From contig JAEWBT010000099.1 of the NCBI GenBank assembly GCA_023391015.1, positions 1 through 28,026 of the forward strand: 28,026 nucleotides of DNA, in the 5' to 3' direction. The notes under the pieces are model-generated. The model had not been told where the DNA came from. It searched no databases and saw only the letters and a list, made by a program, of their open reading frames with translations. Source of the DNA: Bacteroidota bacterium. GTDB lineage: Bacteria; Bacteroidota; Bacteroidia; Chitinophagales; Chitinophagaceae. Positions 8,413-14,681 of this stretch are shown one piece after another. Numbering within the stretch: position 1 is the first letter of the stretch; each line of letters begins with the position of its first letter. Both the position numbers and the translations under genes were made by a program.

Positions 8413-8420
8413 ATCCAGCC

Positions 8421-8462
8421 AAATAAAAAACTGCCTCTAAGCCCGAAAGGACCAGAGGCAGT
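8421..8462 (-). terminator. Rho-independent terminator of the beta-barrel gene
   Basis: On the minus strand ACTGCCTCT and AGAGGCAGT form a perfect 9-bp stem with a 15-base loop, followed by TTTTTTATTT. It lies 30 bases after the stop codon of the outer-membrane protein gene. Confidence 0.9.
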
Positions 8463-8492
8463 ATGAAATAAGACTGATTTTTCCGGAAAACC

Positions 8493-9278
8493 TTAGTCGC
8501 GGTCGCGGCGGTCGCGGCGTTCGCGGCGGCGTGGCGCTTCTTCAGTGGTTTCGGTATCGGTGTCGGTATCGCGGTAGCGGTCCATGCGGCGGGTTTCGCT
8601 CATGGGCTCGCGGCGGCTGCGGCGTGCCCGGCCTCCGTCGGTAGCAAAGTTCCACTGCACGCCCAGCATAAATTCGCGGCCAAAAGTGACGTCGAATGCG
8701 TTGTTACGCAGGTAGTTGCTGGAGTTGGAAGGATCTTCATTCTTCACCGTTGCATAGCCCAGGCGACCAAAAGCACCCGTAACAGCCATTGTGCGGGTGA
8801 TGTTGATACCGATAGACGGCATTACATTCACATCCACACCATTAGCCCGGCCAGAAGTACTTGTTACGCCGGCAGACTCATTAGTCGCTTTGCCGGTAAC
8901 ATACAGCGCGTTGAGCTGACCGTTCACGAAGAACATCGGAGACAGGTGCTTGGTGTAGCGCAAAAACGGGCCAATGCCAAATAAGTTGCTTGTGCTTTTA
9001 ACTTCAGTAGTAGAGCCAGACGGAGTGGATTTAGAGCTGTTGTACTCATATTTTACCATCAGACCAGCACCCCAGTTCCTGCTAAACTGATAGCCTACGC
9101 TGGGCGACAGCAGGAAATTGTGGCTGATAGGGCCGTTCACTGTAGTTGTGCCGGTGTTCGTTTCTGAGTTGGCATAGCGGTAGCCAATGCTACCGTTCAC
9201 AAAAACGTCGCCCAGCTTTTGGGCGTGCGCGGCGCTGAGGGAAGCCACAGCCGCAAGGGAAAGAAAGATTTTTTTCAT
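8493..9278 (-). CDS. Outer-membrane beta-barrel protein with charged C-terminal tail
   Basis: This 261-residue protein starts with a Sec signal peptide (MKKIFLSLAAVASLSAAHAQ). It then shows amphipathic beta strands such as VFVNGSIGYRYAN, PSVGYQFSRNWGAGLMVKYEY and FGREFMLGVQWNFA, typical of a small OmpA/OmpW-like barrel. The barrel seems to end near WNFATDGG (~residue 215). A tail of about 45 residues follows, rich in Arg, Asp, Glu and Thr (TDTDTETTEE, then RRRERRDRRDRD), encoded by short CG-rich repeats (8494-8535). The tail is not a feature I know of this family and would sit in the periplasm if the barrel ends there. The specific function is unknown. Confidence 0.75.
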   Translation of the reverse strand: MKKIFLSLAAVASLSAAHAQKLGDVFVNGSIGYRYANSETNTGTTTVNGPISHNFLLSPSVGYQFSRNWGAGLMVKYEYNSSKSTPSGSTTEVKSTSNLFGIGPFLRYTKHLSPMFFVNGQLNALYVTGKATNESAGVTSTSGRANGVDVNVMPSIGINITRTMAVTGAFGRLGYATVKNEDPSNSSNYLRNNAFDVTFGREFMLGVQWNFATDGGRARRSRREPMSETRRMDRYRDTDTDTETTEEAPRRRERRDRRDRD

Positions 9279-9313
9279 AAAGAAAGAAAAGAGTGAGGGG
9301 ATAATTCAGGGCG

Positions 9314-9344
9314 CAAGATAGTACGCAGCATCCTCAAAACGCAA
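9314..9344 (-). promoter_or_regulatory. Promoter of the beta-barrel gene
   Basis: On the minus strand TTG (9344-9342) is followed after 21 bases by TATCTTG (9320-9314), close to the Bacteroidota TTTG/TAnnTTTG arrangement. It lies 36 bases upstream of the ATG. The same TATCTTGC occurs ahead of the carbonic anhydrase gene at 9933-9940. Confidence 0.45.
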
Positions 9345-9379
9345 GCGGCTATAATGTCCCCTATTTCATCAATTCAAAA

Positions 9380-9913
9380 TCACAAATTCCCTTCCCGCTC
9401 GCCCTTAAACCACGAACTGTAAAACAAATAATTCTTCGCAATCCGCTCTACCTCGCCGGCCATCAGCTCCGCCGAAACGTCCTTGACCTTTTTGGCCGGC
9501 ACCCCCGCCCACACCGTTCCGGGCGGCTCCCCGGTTCATTCCAAAATCACCGCGCCCGCAGCAATCACCGACCCGGTGCCAATCCGCGCCCCATCCATCA
9601 CAATCGCCCCCATCCCAATCAGCACCTTATCCTCCACCACGCAGCCGTGCACAATCGCATTATGCCAGATCGACACGTCGTTGCCAATCACCGTTTGGGT
9701 TTTCTCGTAGGTGCAGTGGATGCACGCCCCGTCCTGCACATTCACCCGACTGCCCAGCGTGATTTTATTCACATCGCCGCGCACCACGGCGTTAAACCAA
9801 AAAGAACAATCTTCCCCCGCCGTCACATCACCCACAATCGTAGCATTGGGTGCGATAAAACAAGATTCCGGAATTTGGGGGAAAACACCTTTGACGGGCA
9901 GGATAACAGGCAT
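9380..9913 (-). pseudogene. Gamma-class carbonic anhydrase, interrupted by an in-frame TGA
   Basis: The frame from ATG 9913 encodes a left-handed beta-helix protein of the gamma carbonic anhydrase/YrdA family. It has hexapeptide turns (IAPNATIVGDV, VVRGDVNKITLG, VNVQDGACIH) and candidate zinc ligands H66, H84 and H89 (CIHCTYEK; WHNAIVHGC). After residue 125 (AGAVILE) there is a TGA at 9538-9536. The same frame then continues for about 51 codons with the expected C-terminus (PPGTVWAGVPAKKVKDV, YLFYSSWFKGE) to a TGA at 9380. The total of 177 codons matches the family. A single GGA-to-TGA change would explain it. Truncation removes the last coil and the C-terminal helix. It may be a true nonsense mutation, a sequencing error or readthrough. 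A longer upstream start near 10219 is not homologous. Confidence 0.85.
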
Positions 9914-9932
9914 GGGAAAAGAAAATTTTTGG

Positions 9933-9940
9933 GCAAGATA
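9933..9940 (-). promoter_or_regulatory. -7 box (TATCTTGC) for the carbonic anhydrase gene
   Basis: TATCTTGC on the minus strand lies 19 bases before the ATG at 9913 and matches the -7 element assigned to the beta-barrel gene. No clear -33 element was found. Confidence 0.35.
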
Positions 9941-10194
9941 AAGATTTGGGCGTGCCCCTTCGGGTCGGGCTTTCGGCTCTATGGCTTCCGCGAACGCTCC
10001 AGCCATGCCGCCTCTATCCCTCACGCAGAGAGCCGGCGCTTTCCGGGTTTCCAACATCGTACTACATAAGGAATCGCTGCCGGAAATTTCCGGAACATCC
10101 ACCAGCCGCCTGCAAAGTAACCCCCGAAACGGCTTCCGCTTTCCTTGTTTTTCCGGAAAAGGCGCACCACCGCCAGCGCTTCGCCCCAGGTTGT

Positions 10195-10202
10195 TACTTT
10201 TG
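10195..10202 (+). promoter_or_regulatory. -7 promoter box (TACTTTTG) for thyA
   Basis: TACTTTTG is a full match to TAnnTTTG, 74 bases before the thyA ATG. The 9914-10276 interval also contains three TTCCGGAA copies, one forming the perfect palindrome CCGGAAATTTCCGG at 10080-10093. Confidence 0.5.
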
Positions 10203-10276
10203 CCCTGCGGCAGCTTCAAAGTCCGGAATTTCCGGAATCGTGAGGGTGCCGCCCCGGCTTCGCAGCCCTCTTAACC

Positions 10277-11071
10277 ATGCACCAGTACCTGTCCCTCCTG
10301 CAAGACATCCTCGACCACGGCACTGACAAAAGCGACCGCACCGGCACCGGCACGCGCTCGCTTTTTGGCCGCCAGATCCGCTTTGATCTTTCAGAGGGCT
10401 TTCCGCTCGTAACGACCAAAAAGGTGCATCTCAAAAGCATTATCCATGAACTGCTATGGTTTCTGAAAGGCGATACCAACATTGGCTACCTGAAAGAAAA
10501 CGGCGTCCGCATCTGGGATGAATGGGCAGATGAAAACGGCGACCTTGGCCCGGTGTATGGCCACCAGTGGCGCTCCTGGACCGGCGCCGACGGCACCACC
10601 CACGACCAGATTCAGGACGTGCTCCACCAAATCAAGACGAATCCCGACAGCCGCCGCATGATTGTGAGCGCCTGGAATGTGGGTGACTTGAGCCAGATGG
10701 CTCTGATGCCGTGCCACGCCTTGTTTCAGTTTTATGTGGCGGAGGGAAAATTGAGTTGCCAGCTTTACCAACGCAGCGCCGATGTATTTCTCGGTGTGCC
10801 ATTCAACATCGCTTCCTACGCCCTGCTCACGATGATGATGGCGCAGGTGTGCGGCCTGCAAGCGGGCGATTTTGTGCACACCTTCGGCGATGTGCACCTC
10901 TATAACAACCACTTTGAGCAAGCCCGCCTGCAACTAAGCCGCGCGCCGTACCCGCTGCCCACGATGCACCTGAATCCGGAGGTGAAAGACCTGTTCCACT
11001 TCCGCTACGAAGATTTCTCCCTCGAAAACTACCAAAGCCACCCCGCCATCAAAGCGCCGGTAGCAGTGTAG
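10277..11071 (+). CDS. thyA: Thymidylate synthase
   Basis: This 264-residue cytoplasmic enzyme methylates dUMP to dTMP using 5,10-methylene-tetrahydrofolate, yielding dihydrofolate. The catalytic cysteine lies in MPCHALFQF at C146, the same number as in the E. coli enzyme, and total length is identical (264). Other hallmarks are DRTGTGTRSLFG (phosphate-binding Arg loop), IWDEWAD, GPVYGHQWR, QRSADVFLGVPFNIASYALL and the C-terminal IKAPVAV. The TAG stop lies at the first base of a heptad repeat array (11069). It is normally paired with folA, which follows here after a four-helix-bundle insertion. Confidence 0.98.
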   Translation: MHQYLSLLQDILDHGTDKSDRTGTGTRSLFGRQIRFDLSEGFPLVTTKKVHLKSIIHELLWFLKGDTNIGYLKENGVRIWDEWADENGDLGPVYGHQWRSWTGADGTTHDQIQDVLHQIKTNPDSRRMIVSAWNVGDLSQMALMPCHALFQFYVAEGKLSCQLYQRSADVFLGVPFNIASYALLTMMMAQVCGLQAGDFVHTFGDVHLYNNHFEQARLQLSRAPYPLPTMHLNPEVKDLFHFRYEDFSLENYQSHPAIKAPVAV

Positions 11072-11107
11072 TGGATAGTGGACAACTGATAGTGGATAGT
11101 GGATAAT
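11069..11107 (+). repeat. Left arm of inverted heptad repeats (TAGTGGA units)
   Basis: Five heptads are visible: TAGTGGA twice, the degenerate CAACTGA, then TAGTGGA twice, ending TAA. The array starts with the thyA stop codon itself. It is the reverse complement of the array at 11471-11502 on the other side of the small gene at 11115. Confidence 0.9.
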
Positions 11108-11114
11108 TTAGCAG

Positions 11115-11465
11115 ATGAAAGAGAGTGTTCTTAGGGAAAAGAGCCTGCGGTTTGCGATTCGGATCGTTAAACTATCCAAACATCTGATGGATATCCACAA
11201 GGAATTCGTATTAAGTAAGCAAGTCCTGCGCTCCGGAACTGCTATCGGTGCTTTGCTCCGCGAGGCCGAACATGCGGAATCCAAACCAGATTTTATTCAT
11301 AAGCTTTCTATCGCACTCAAAGAAGCCAATGAAACCGCTTACTGGCTTATCCTCTTAAAGGAGACCCACTTTATAGAGGAAGGCCCTTTTGAAAGCATTA
11401 ATGAGGATGGAACGGAACTCATCAAACTGCTCACCGCCAGCATCAACACCACCAAAAAGAAATAG
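11115..11465 (+). CDS. Four-helix-bundle protein of the S23/23S rRNA intervening-sequence family
   Basis: This 116-residue, all-helical protein matches the S23 (23S rRNA intervening-sequence protein) family. It shows SLRFAIRIVKLSKHL in helix 1, the hallmark RSGTAIGALLREAEHAESK, then FIHKLSIALKEANETAYWL. Family members form pentameric rings; relatives occur inside 23S rRNA intervening sequences and as the Avd accessory protein of diversity-generating retroelements. The biochemical role is not established. The gene lies between thyA and folA and is bracketed at both ends by complementary arrays of a 7-bp repeat. RNA from this unit could fold into one long stem enclosing the ORF, as in rRNA intervening sequences. 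GC content looks lower than in the two flanking genes, consistent with insertion. Confidence 0.93.
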   Translation: MKESVLREKSLRFAIRIVKLSKHLMDIHKEFVLSKQVLRSGTAIGALLREAEHAESKPDFIHKLSIALKEANETAYWLILLKETHFIEEGPFESINEDGTELIKLLTASINTTKKK

Positions 11466-11470
11466 CCCCA

Positions 11471-11502
11471 ACTATCCACTATCCACTATCCACTATCCAC
11501 TA
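11471..11502 (+). repeat. Right arm of inverted heptad repeats (ACTATCC units)
   Basis: Four perfect ACTATCC heptads plus ACTA are present. They are the reverse complement of the TAGTGGA array at 11069-11107. The array ends four bases before the folA ATG, so it forms the immediate leader of folA. Confidence 0.93.
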
Positions 11503-11506
11503 AAAA

Positions 11507-12001
11507 ATGGTTCTTTCTTTCATCGCTGCCCTTGACGAAGCCCGCGCCATTGGCTTTGGCGGCGGCATGCCCTGGCACCTGCCCGACGACCTGAAATTTT
11601 TCAAGCGCACCACAATGGGCAAGCCGATGCTGATGGGCCGGAAAACCTGGGAGTCCTTGCGCGGCGTGTTGCCGGGCCGACCGCATCTGGTGGTTTCGTC
11701 CCGCCCGATGGAAAATCTGCCCCAGGGTGTGCGGCATTTCACCTCGTTGGAAGCCGCGCTGGAAGCGCTCAAAAGCTACGGCACCGACGAAGGCTTTGTG
11801 ATTGGCGGCGGCGTGCTGTTTCAAAAGCTCCTCCCGCAAGCCGACCGGCTCTACCTGACGCAACTGCATACCCGCGTGCCCGATGCGGATACATTTTTCC
11901 CGGAAATAGATTTTTCGGCGTGGAAAAAAGTCTGGGGCGAGCGCCACGAAGCCGATGACAGACATCCTTTTCCGTTTACGTTTGAGCAGTGGGAACGGTA
12001 G
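11507..12001 (+). CDS. folA: Dihydrofolate reductase
   Basis: This 164-residue cytoplasmic enzyme reduces dihydrofolate to tetrahydrofolate with NADPH, regenerating the cofactor consumed by thymidylate synthase encoded upstream. Visible family signatures include IAALDEARAIGFGGGMPWHLPDDLKFFK (substrate loop with Trp and the active-site Asp), MGRKTWESL, PGRPHLVVSS and GGGVLFQKLLPQADRLYLTQ. Length is normal. The start at 11507 is fixed by homology. It lies directly after the heptad repeats with no separate leader, so translation may depend on the upstream transcript and be affected by pairing of the repeat arms. It overlaps the next frame by 13 bases. Confidence 0.97.
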   Translation: MVLSFIAALDEARAIGFGGGMPWHLPDDLKFFKRTTMGKPMLMGRKTWESLRGVLPGRPHLVVSSRPMENLPQGVRHFTSLEAALEALKSYGTDEGFVIGGGVLFQKLLPQADRLYLTQLHTRVPDADTFFPEIDFSAWKKVWGERHEADDRHPFPFTFEQWER

Positions 12002-12447
12002 CTGATACATCCTTGCGAGCGCTGCAAAAAGAAAGGGCGCACCTGAACTATCCCCTGTGGCTGCAACGGTATCTTTTTTTCCGGAAAGCCAAAGGCGTTC
12101 ACGGCGTACACTCGCCACTGGCCTACCGGCTGGCGACAGAAGTATTTATGAAAAAATCGGATGCGCCGGTGGCGGCGCGGTTGAAAGAAGCCTTGTCAGG
12201 CTATCCTTTTGAAAGCCTGGACGCCGCCCGATTTCCGGAAAACGGACTTCAATTTCCGGAAACGGCGCGCTTTGCGTTGTGGGTAGAAAACACGGCTGCC
12301 AACCGCGCCGCCTGGCTGGCTGCCTGCGCCGACCCGGCCGTTACGCTGGCCATCGACTGCTTTGACTGCGGCCTGCTGCTGCGCACGCCGGAGGTAAAAG
12401 AAAAGCAATACCTGCGGCAGAAAGCGGTGGTAATTTCCGGAAAATAA
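11989..12447 (+). pseudogene. Internally deleted Bacteroidota-type class I methyltransferase remnant
   Basis: The 152-codon frame starts at GTG 11989 inside the end of folA (TTG 12013 is an alternative). The N-terminal part, FFRKAKGVHGVHSPLAYRLATEVF, resembles the start of a SAM-dependent methyltransferase common in Bacteroidota (KHGVHSPFVY type). The last ~50 residues, with LAACADPAVTLAIDCFDCGLL then LRTPEVKEKQYL, resemble the C-terminus of the same family. The central Rossmann core with the glycine-rich SAM loop is missing; full-length relatives are roughly 230-250 residues. It is therefore probably non-functional as a methyltransferase. The region is unusually dense in TTCCGGAA (four copies at about 12080, 12231, 12254 and 12434). 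The family assignment is from memory and needs a search. Confidence 0.6.
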
Positions 12448-12483
12448 AGGGGCTTTGAACTTCGTAGCCGCTATCAAAAGCCG

Positions 12484-12501
12484 CCCGATCGTGTGATCGG
12501 G
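12484..12501. other. Short hairpin between convergent genes
   Basis: CCCGATC and GATCGGG form a 7-bp stem with a GTGT loop between the methyltransferase remnant (+) and the zinc-ribbon gene (-). There is no U-tract on either side, so it is only a weak terminator candidate. Just before it, GAACTTCGTAGCCGC (about 12458-12472) resembles the promoter context seen at 3800. Confidence 0.3.
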
Positions 12502-12511
12502 GCCGACATGG

Positions 12512-12694
12512 TTAATAAATCCGAAGCAGCTTTCCGGCGCTGAGGTCAAAACTGTCGTTGGATGTTTTGTGGCATTTAGGGCAGTGGGAAGAAGACTTGG
12601 TGCCGCCGGAGCCGCTGGCGGGCACTTCCACAATAACGACGCCTTTGCCGCAGTTTTTGCAGGGCACGACCACTGGATTGGTGTTGTAACTCAT
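12512..12694 (-). CDS. Small zinc-ribbon protein
   Basis: This 60-residue protein starts at ATG 12694 (MSYNTNPVVVPCKNCGKG). It has two CxxC knuckles: C12-x2-C15 and C38-x2-C41 (PCKNCGKG; HCPKCHKT), separated by a Gly/Ser-rich loop. This is the layout of a structural zinc ribbon, and such small proteins often bind nucleic acid or accompany a larger complex. The specific function is unknown. It lies 153 bases downstream of the AAA+ ATPase gene on the same strand, but a strong hairpin separates them, so independent transcription is likely. A longer upstream frame to 12832 would run through that hairpin and is not supported. Confidence 0.7.
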   Translation of the reverse strand: MSYNTNPVVVPCKNCGKGVVIVEVPASGSGGTKSSSHCPKCHKTSNDSFDLSAGKLLRIY

Positions 12695-12786
12695 GATAAA
12701 GGATTTGGGGGGTAGAAAATAATTACGGGAGTCTATTGCCATTATGGCGGCTGGGTCGCGCCTGTTAGGAAGCGCTGAGAGAGGAT

Positions 12787-12826
12787 AAAAATTTCCGGAA
12801 AACACCCGCATTTTCCGGAAATTTTT
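12787..12826 (-). terminator. Terminator built from two TTCCGGAA palindromes
   Basis: AAAAATTTCCGGAAAA (12787-12802) and TTTTCCGGAAATTTTT (12811-12826) form a perfect 16-bp inverted repeat with an 8-base loop. On the minus strand the hairpin ends in TTTTT and lies 22 bases after the stop of the AAA+ ATPase gene. Each arm contains one copy of the window-wide palindrome. Confidence 0.75.
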
Positions 12827-12847
12827 ACCCATAAAACAGCCTCTTAC

Positions 12848-14539
12848 CTAAGCGCTACCGGCTCCAAAGCCGATCCGGCTCCGCTGAACGGCCAAGGTTT
12901 CTGCCTCGCAAAAGGAGAGGAGGTTTTCCAGGCTCACAAGCCGACCGCCCACGATTTCTTCAATCTCACATTTCCGGACAATATTGTCGATTTGGCCACC
13001 GGAAAATGAAAAACGCGCGGCCAGCGTCTGTGCCTCTGCGGGCGAGAGCTGCGGCAGGCGAAGCGACCAGATTTGCGCACGGATGGCTACCGAAGGCGCT
13101 TCAAACCGGACTTTAAACAAAAACCGGCGTTCAAAAGCGCTGTCGAGGTTCATCGCCATATTGGTGGTAGCCATGAAAATCCCTTCAAAGTTTTCCAGCT
13201 CTTCGAGCAGGATATTCTGGATCGCATTTTCGGTTTGTGCGGTGCTGGCCGTGCTGCTTTCGCGGCGCTTGCCCAGGATGGCGTCGGCTTCGTTGAAAAA
13301 CAAAATCGGCGTTTGTTTAGAGGTGCGCGCGCAGGCCCGGTAGTCGGTGAAAATCCGTTTGATACGTTTTTCGCTTTCGCCAAACCACATCGACTTTGCC
13401 CCACTGATTTCCACCTTCATAATATCGCGGCCGGTTTCGTGGGCCAGTTGCTTCACGATTTCCGTTTTGCCGGTGCCAGGCGCGCCGTGGAGCAAGACGG
13501 TCAGCCCTTGTGGCAGTCCTTTTTGCGCCAGGCGCTGCCGCGTTTCGGCATATTTTTCTTCTTCCAGAAGCGCCCGCAGGGTTTCCAGCTGACTCATTTC
13601 GGCGGGGTCAAAAATCAGTTGGCGCGGTGTGATGCCGGTGGCAGCGATCAGGTTGTCTTTTTTGGCTTCATTGAAAAACAGGTTGATGCCGCAGTCTTTT
13701 AAAATCTGGTAGGACGTATCGGTGAGGCGGGCTTCGGCATCGTTGAGAAAGCGGGCCGCTTCAATTTCAATGAGGCTTCTTTGAACCAGTGGGTTTTCGT
13801 CGGTCATAAACCGGCGCAGAAAGCGAAAATGGCTGGGGCGATCGTCGAAGATGCGGTCTGCGGTGCGGTCGATATCAAAGCTTTGCTTTCCGGAAACCGC
13901 CATCCAGATAAAGGCGATATAAACCAAGGTATATGTTTCCTCCAGTCCAAAGCTGTGGATTTGCTGGAAAAGCGGAAAGTGGTCGGCCTGCTGCCACAAG
14001 CCTTTTGCTTCTTCGATCAGCTCGTAAGTAGAAATCTCGTTATCATCTCTTTTTTCCAGCAGGTCGCAGATGGCTTCCAGCACGCCCAGGACGTCTTTTT
14101 CGGGTTCGGGACCTCGATTTTCCGGAAATGGCTGTCCGCGGATAATGGCTTCGGCAATAGCGGGGTGAATTTTATAGATGTCATTAGTAGGGTTGTTGCG
14201 CCGGCGGTGCACCGGGCGTGCCTTGCTTTTCTGGACAATGCCGCTGGCCGTCAGCGCTTCAAAATCGTCGAGGTATTCCAGCAGGCGGGTGGGGCTGCTA
14301 CCGATGTGGCGGGCCAAGTCGGCCAGGTCGGCGCTGCCCTCGCGGTAGGTATAGGAAAAAATCAGCGCGGCGAAAAAAGCGCTGGTTTCGGTCGTCTGCA
14401 GGTATTGAGCCAAGAGCTGAATATCAGCTTGGATGTTTTGCGGCAGCTCGGTGGTGAGGTCGCATCTTTTGGCACCCTCGTAGATGCTGCCAATGGTTTT
14501 GAGAACGTGACGGTTGGCGGTGGGCTGTAGTAAGGTCAT
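12848..14539 (-). CDS. AAA+ ATPase
   Basis: This 563-residue protein has an alpha-helical N-terminal half of about 340 residues with no domain I can name, then one AAA+ module. Walker A is GAPGTGKT (352-359). Walker B is ILFFNEAD (412-419), with Asn in place of the usual first Asp. Sensor 1 is ATTN (457-460), the arginine finger is in FERRF (471-472) and sensor 2 is near FSGGQIDNI (512-520). The module resembles the spastin/FtsH-like 'classic' clade, suggesting ATP-driven remodelling of a protein partner. The substrate is unknown and no dedicated partner gene is adjacent. The start at 14539 sits five bases behind a CACCTTTG promoter box, giving an almost leaderless message. Confidence 0.9.
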   Translation of the reverse strand: MTLLQPTANRHVLKTIGSIYEGAKRCDLTTELPQNIQADIQLLAQYLQTTETSAFFAALIFSYTYREGSADLADLARHIGSSPTRLLEYLDDFEALTASGIVQKSKARPVHRRRNNPTNDIYKIHPAIAEAIIRGQPFPENRGPEPEKDVLGVLEAICDLLEKRDDNEISTYELIEEAKGLWQQADHFPLFQQIHSFGLEETYTLVYIAFIWMAVSGKQSFDIDRTADRIFDDRPSHFRFLRRFMTDENPLVQRSLIEIEAARFLNDAEARLTDTSYQILKDCGINLFFNEAKKDNLIAATGITPRQLIFDPAEMSQLETLRALLEEEKYAETRQRLAQKGLPQGLTVLLHGAPGTGKTEIVKQLAHETGRDIMKVEISGAKSMWFGESEKRIKRIFTDYRACARTSKQTPILFFNEADAILGKRRESSTASTAQTENAIQNILLEELENFEGIFMATTNMAMNLDSAFERRFLFKVRFEAPSVAIRAQIWSLRLPQLSPAEAQTLAARFSFSGGQIDNIVRKCEIEEIVGGRLVSLENLLSFCEAETLAVQRSRIGFGAGSA

Positions 14540-14543
14540 GCGA

Positions 14544-14569
14544 CAAAGGTGGCAGCGGTGGACGCCAAA
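14544..14569 (-). promoter_or_regulatory. Promoter of the AAA+ ATPase gene
   Basis: On the minus strand TTTG (14569-14566) is followed after 14 bases by CACCTTTG (14551-14544), and the ATG is four bases further on. The block CCTTTGGCGTCC ... CACCTTTG is nearly the same as the one ahead of the phosphoesterase gene (22842-22867). The 14-base spacer is shorter than usual, so the TTTG may not be the true -33 box. Confidence 0.4.
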
Positions 14570-14681
14570 GGATGTCGCGGGGAGGAGGGATTGGAATTCA
14601 GGAACCAGCTATTAAAGCTTTCCCGGAAGCACATAAAAGGTGGATATATAACCGGAAGAACTTTTATTTTGCCAAATACGT

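Noticed and set aside
6835..8466. Long open frame (543 codons) on the + strand across the M2 peptidase gene
   Set aside because: It is antisense to a complete peptidase with intact zinc motifs, composition is Arg/His/Gly-rich shadow type, and it runs through a terminator.
9914..10219. N-terminal extension of the carbonic anhydrase frame
   Set aside because: The extra ~100 codons have no family similarity and span the putative promoter and three TTCCGGAA palindromes.
11069..11502. CRISPR array at the heptad repeats
   Set aside because: Units are 7 bp and contiguous, without spacers, and occur in opposite orientation around a gene.
12448..12511. Possible small RNA from GAACTTCGTAGCC and the CCCGATC hairpin
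   Set aside because: No cloverleaf, tmRNA or SRP features can be formed, and the promoter match is weak. It is noted only as a hairpin.
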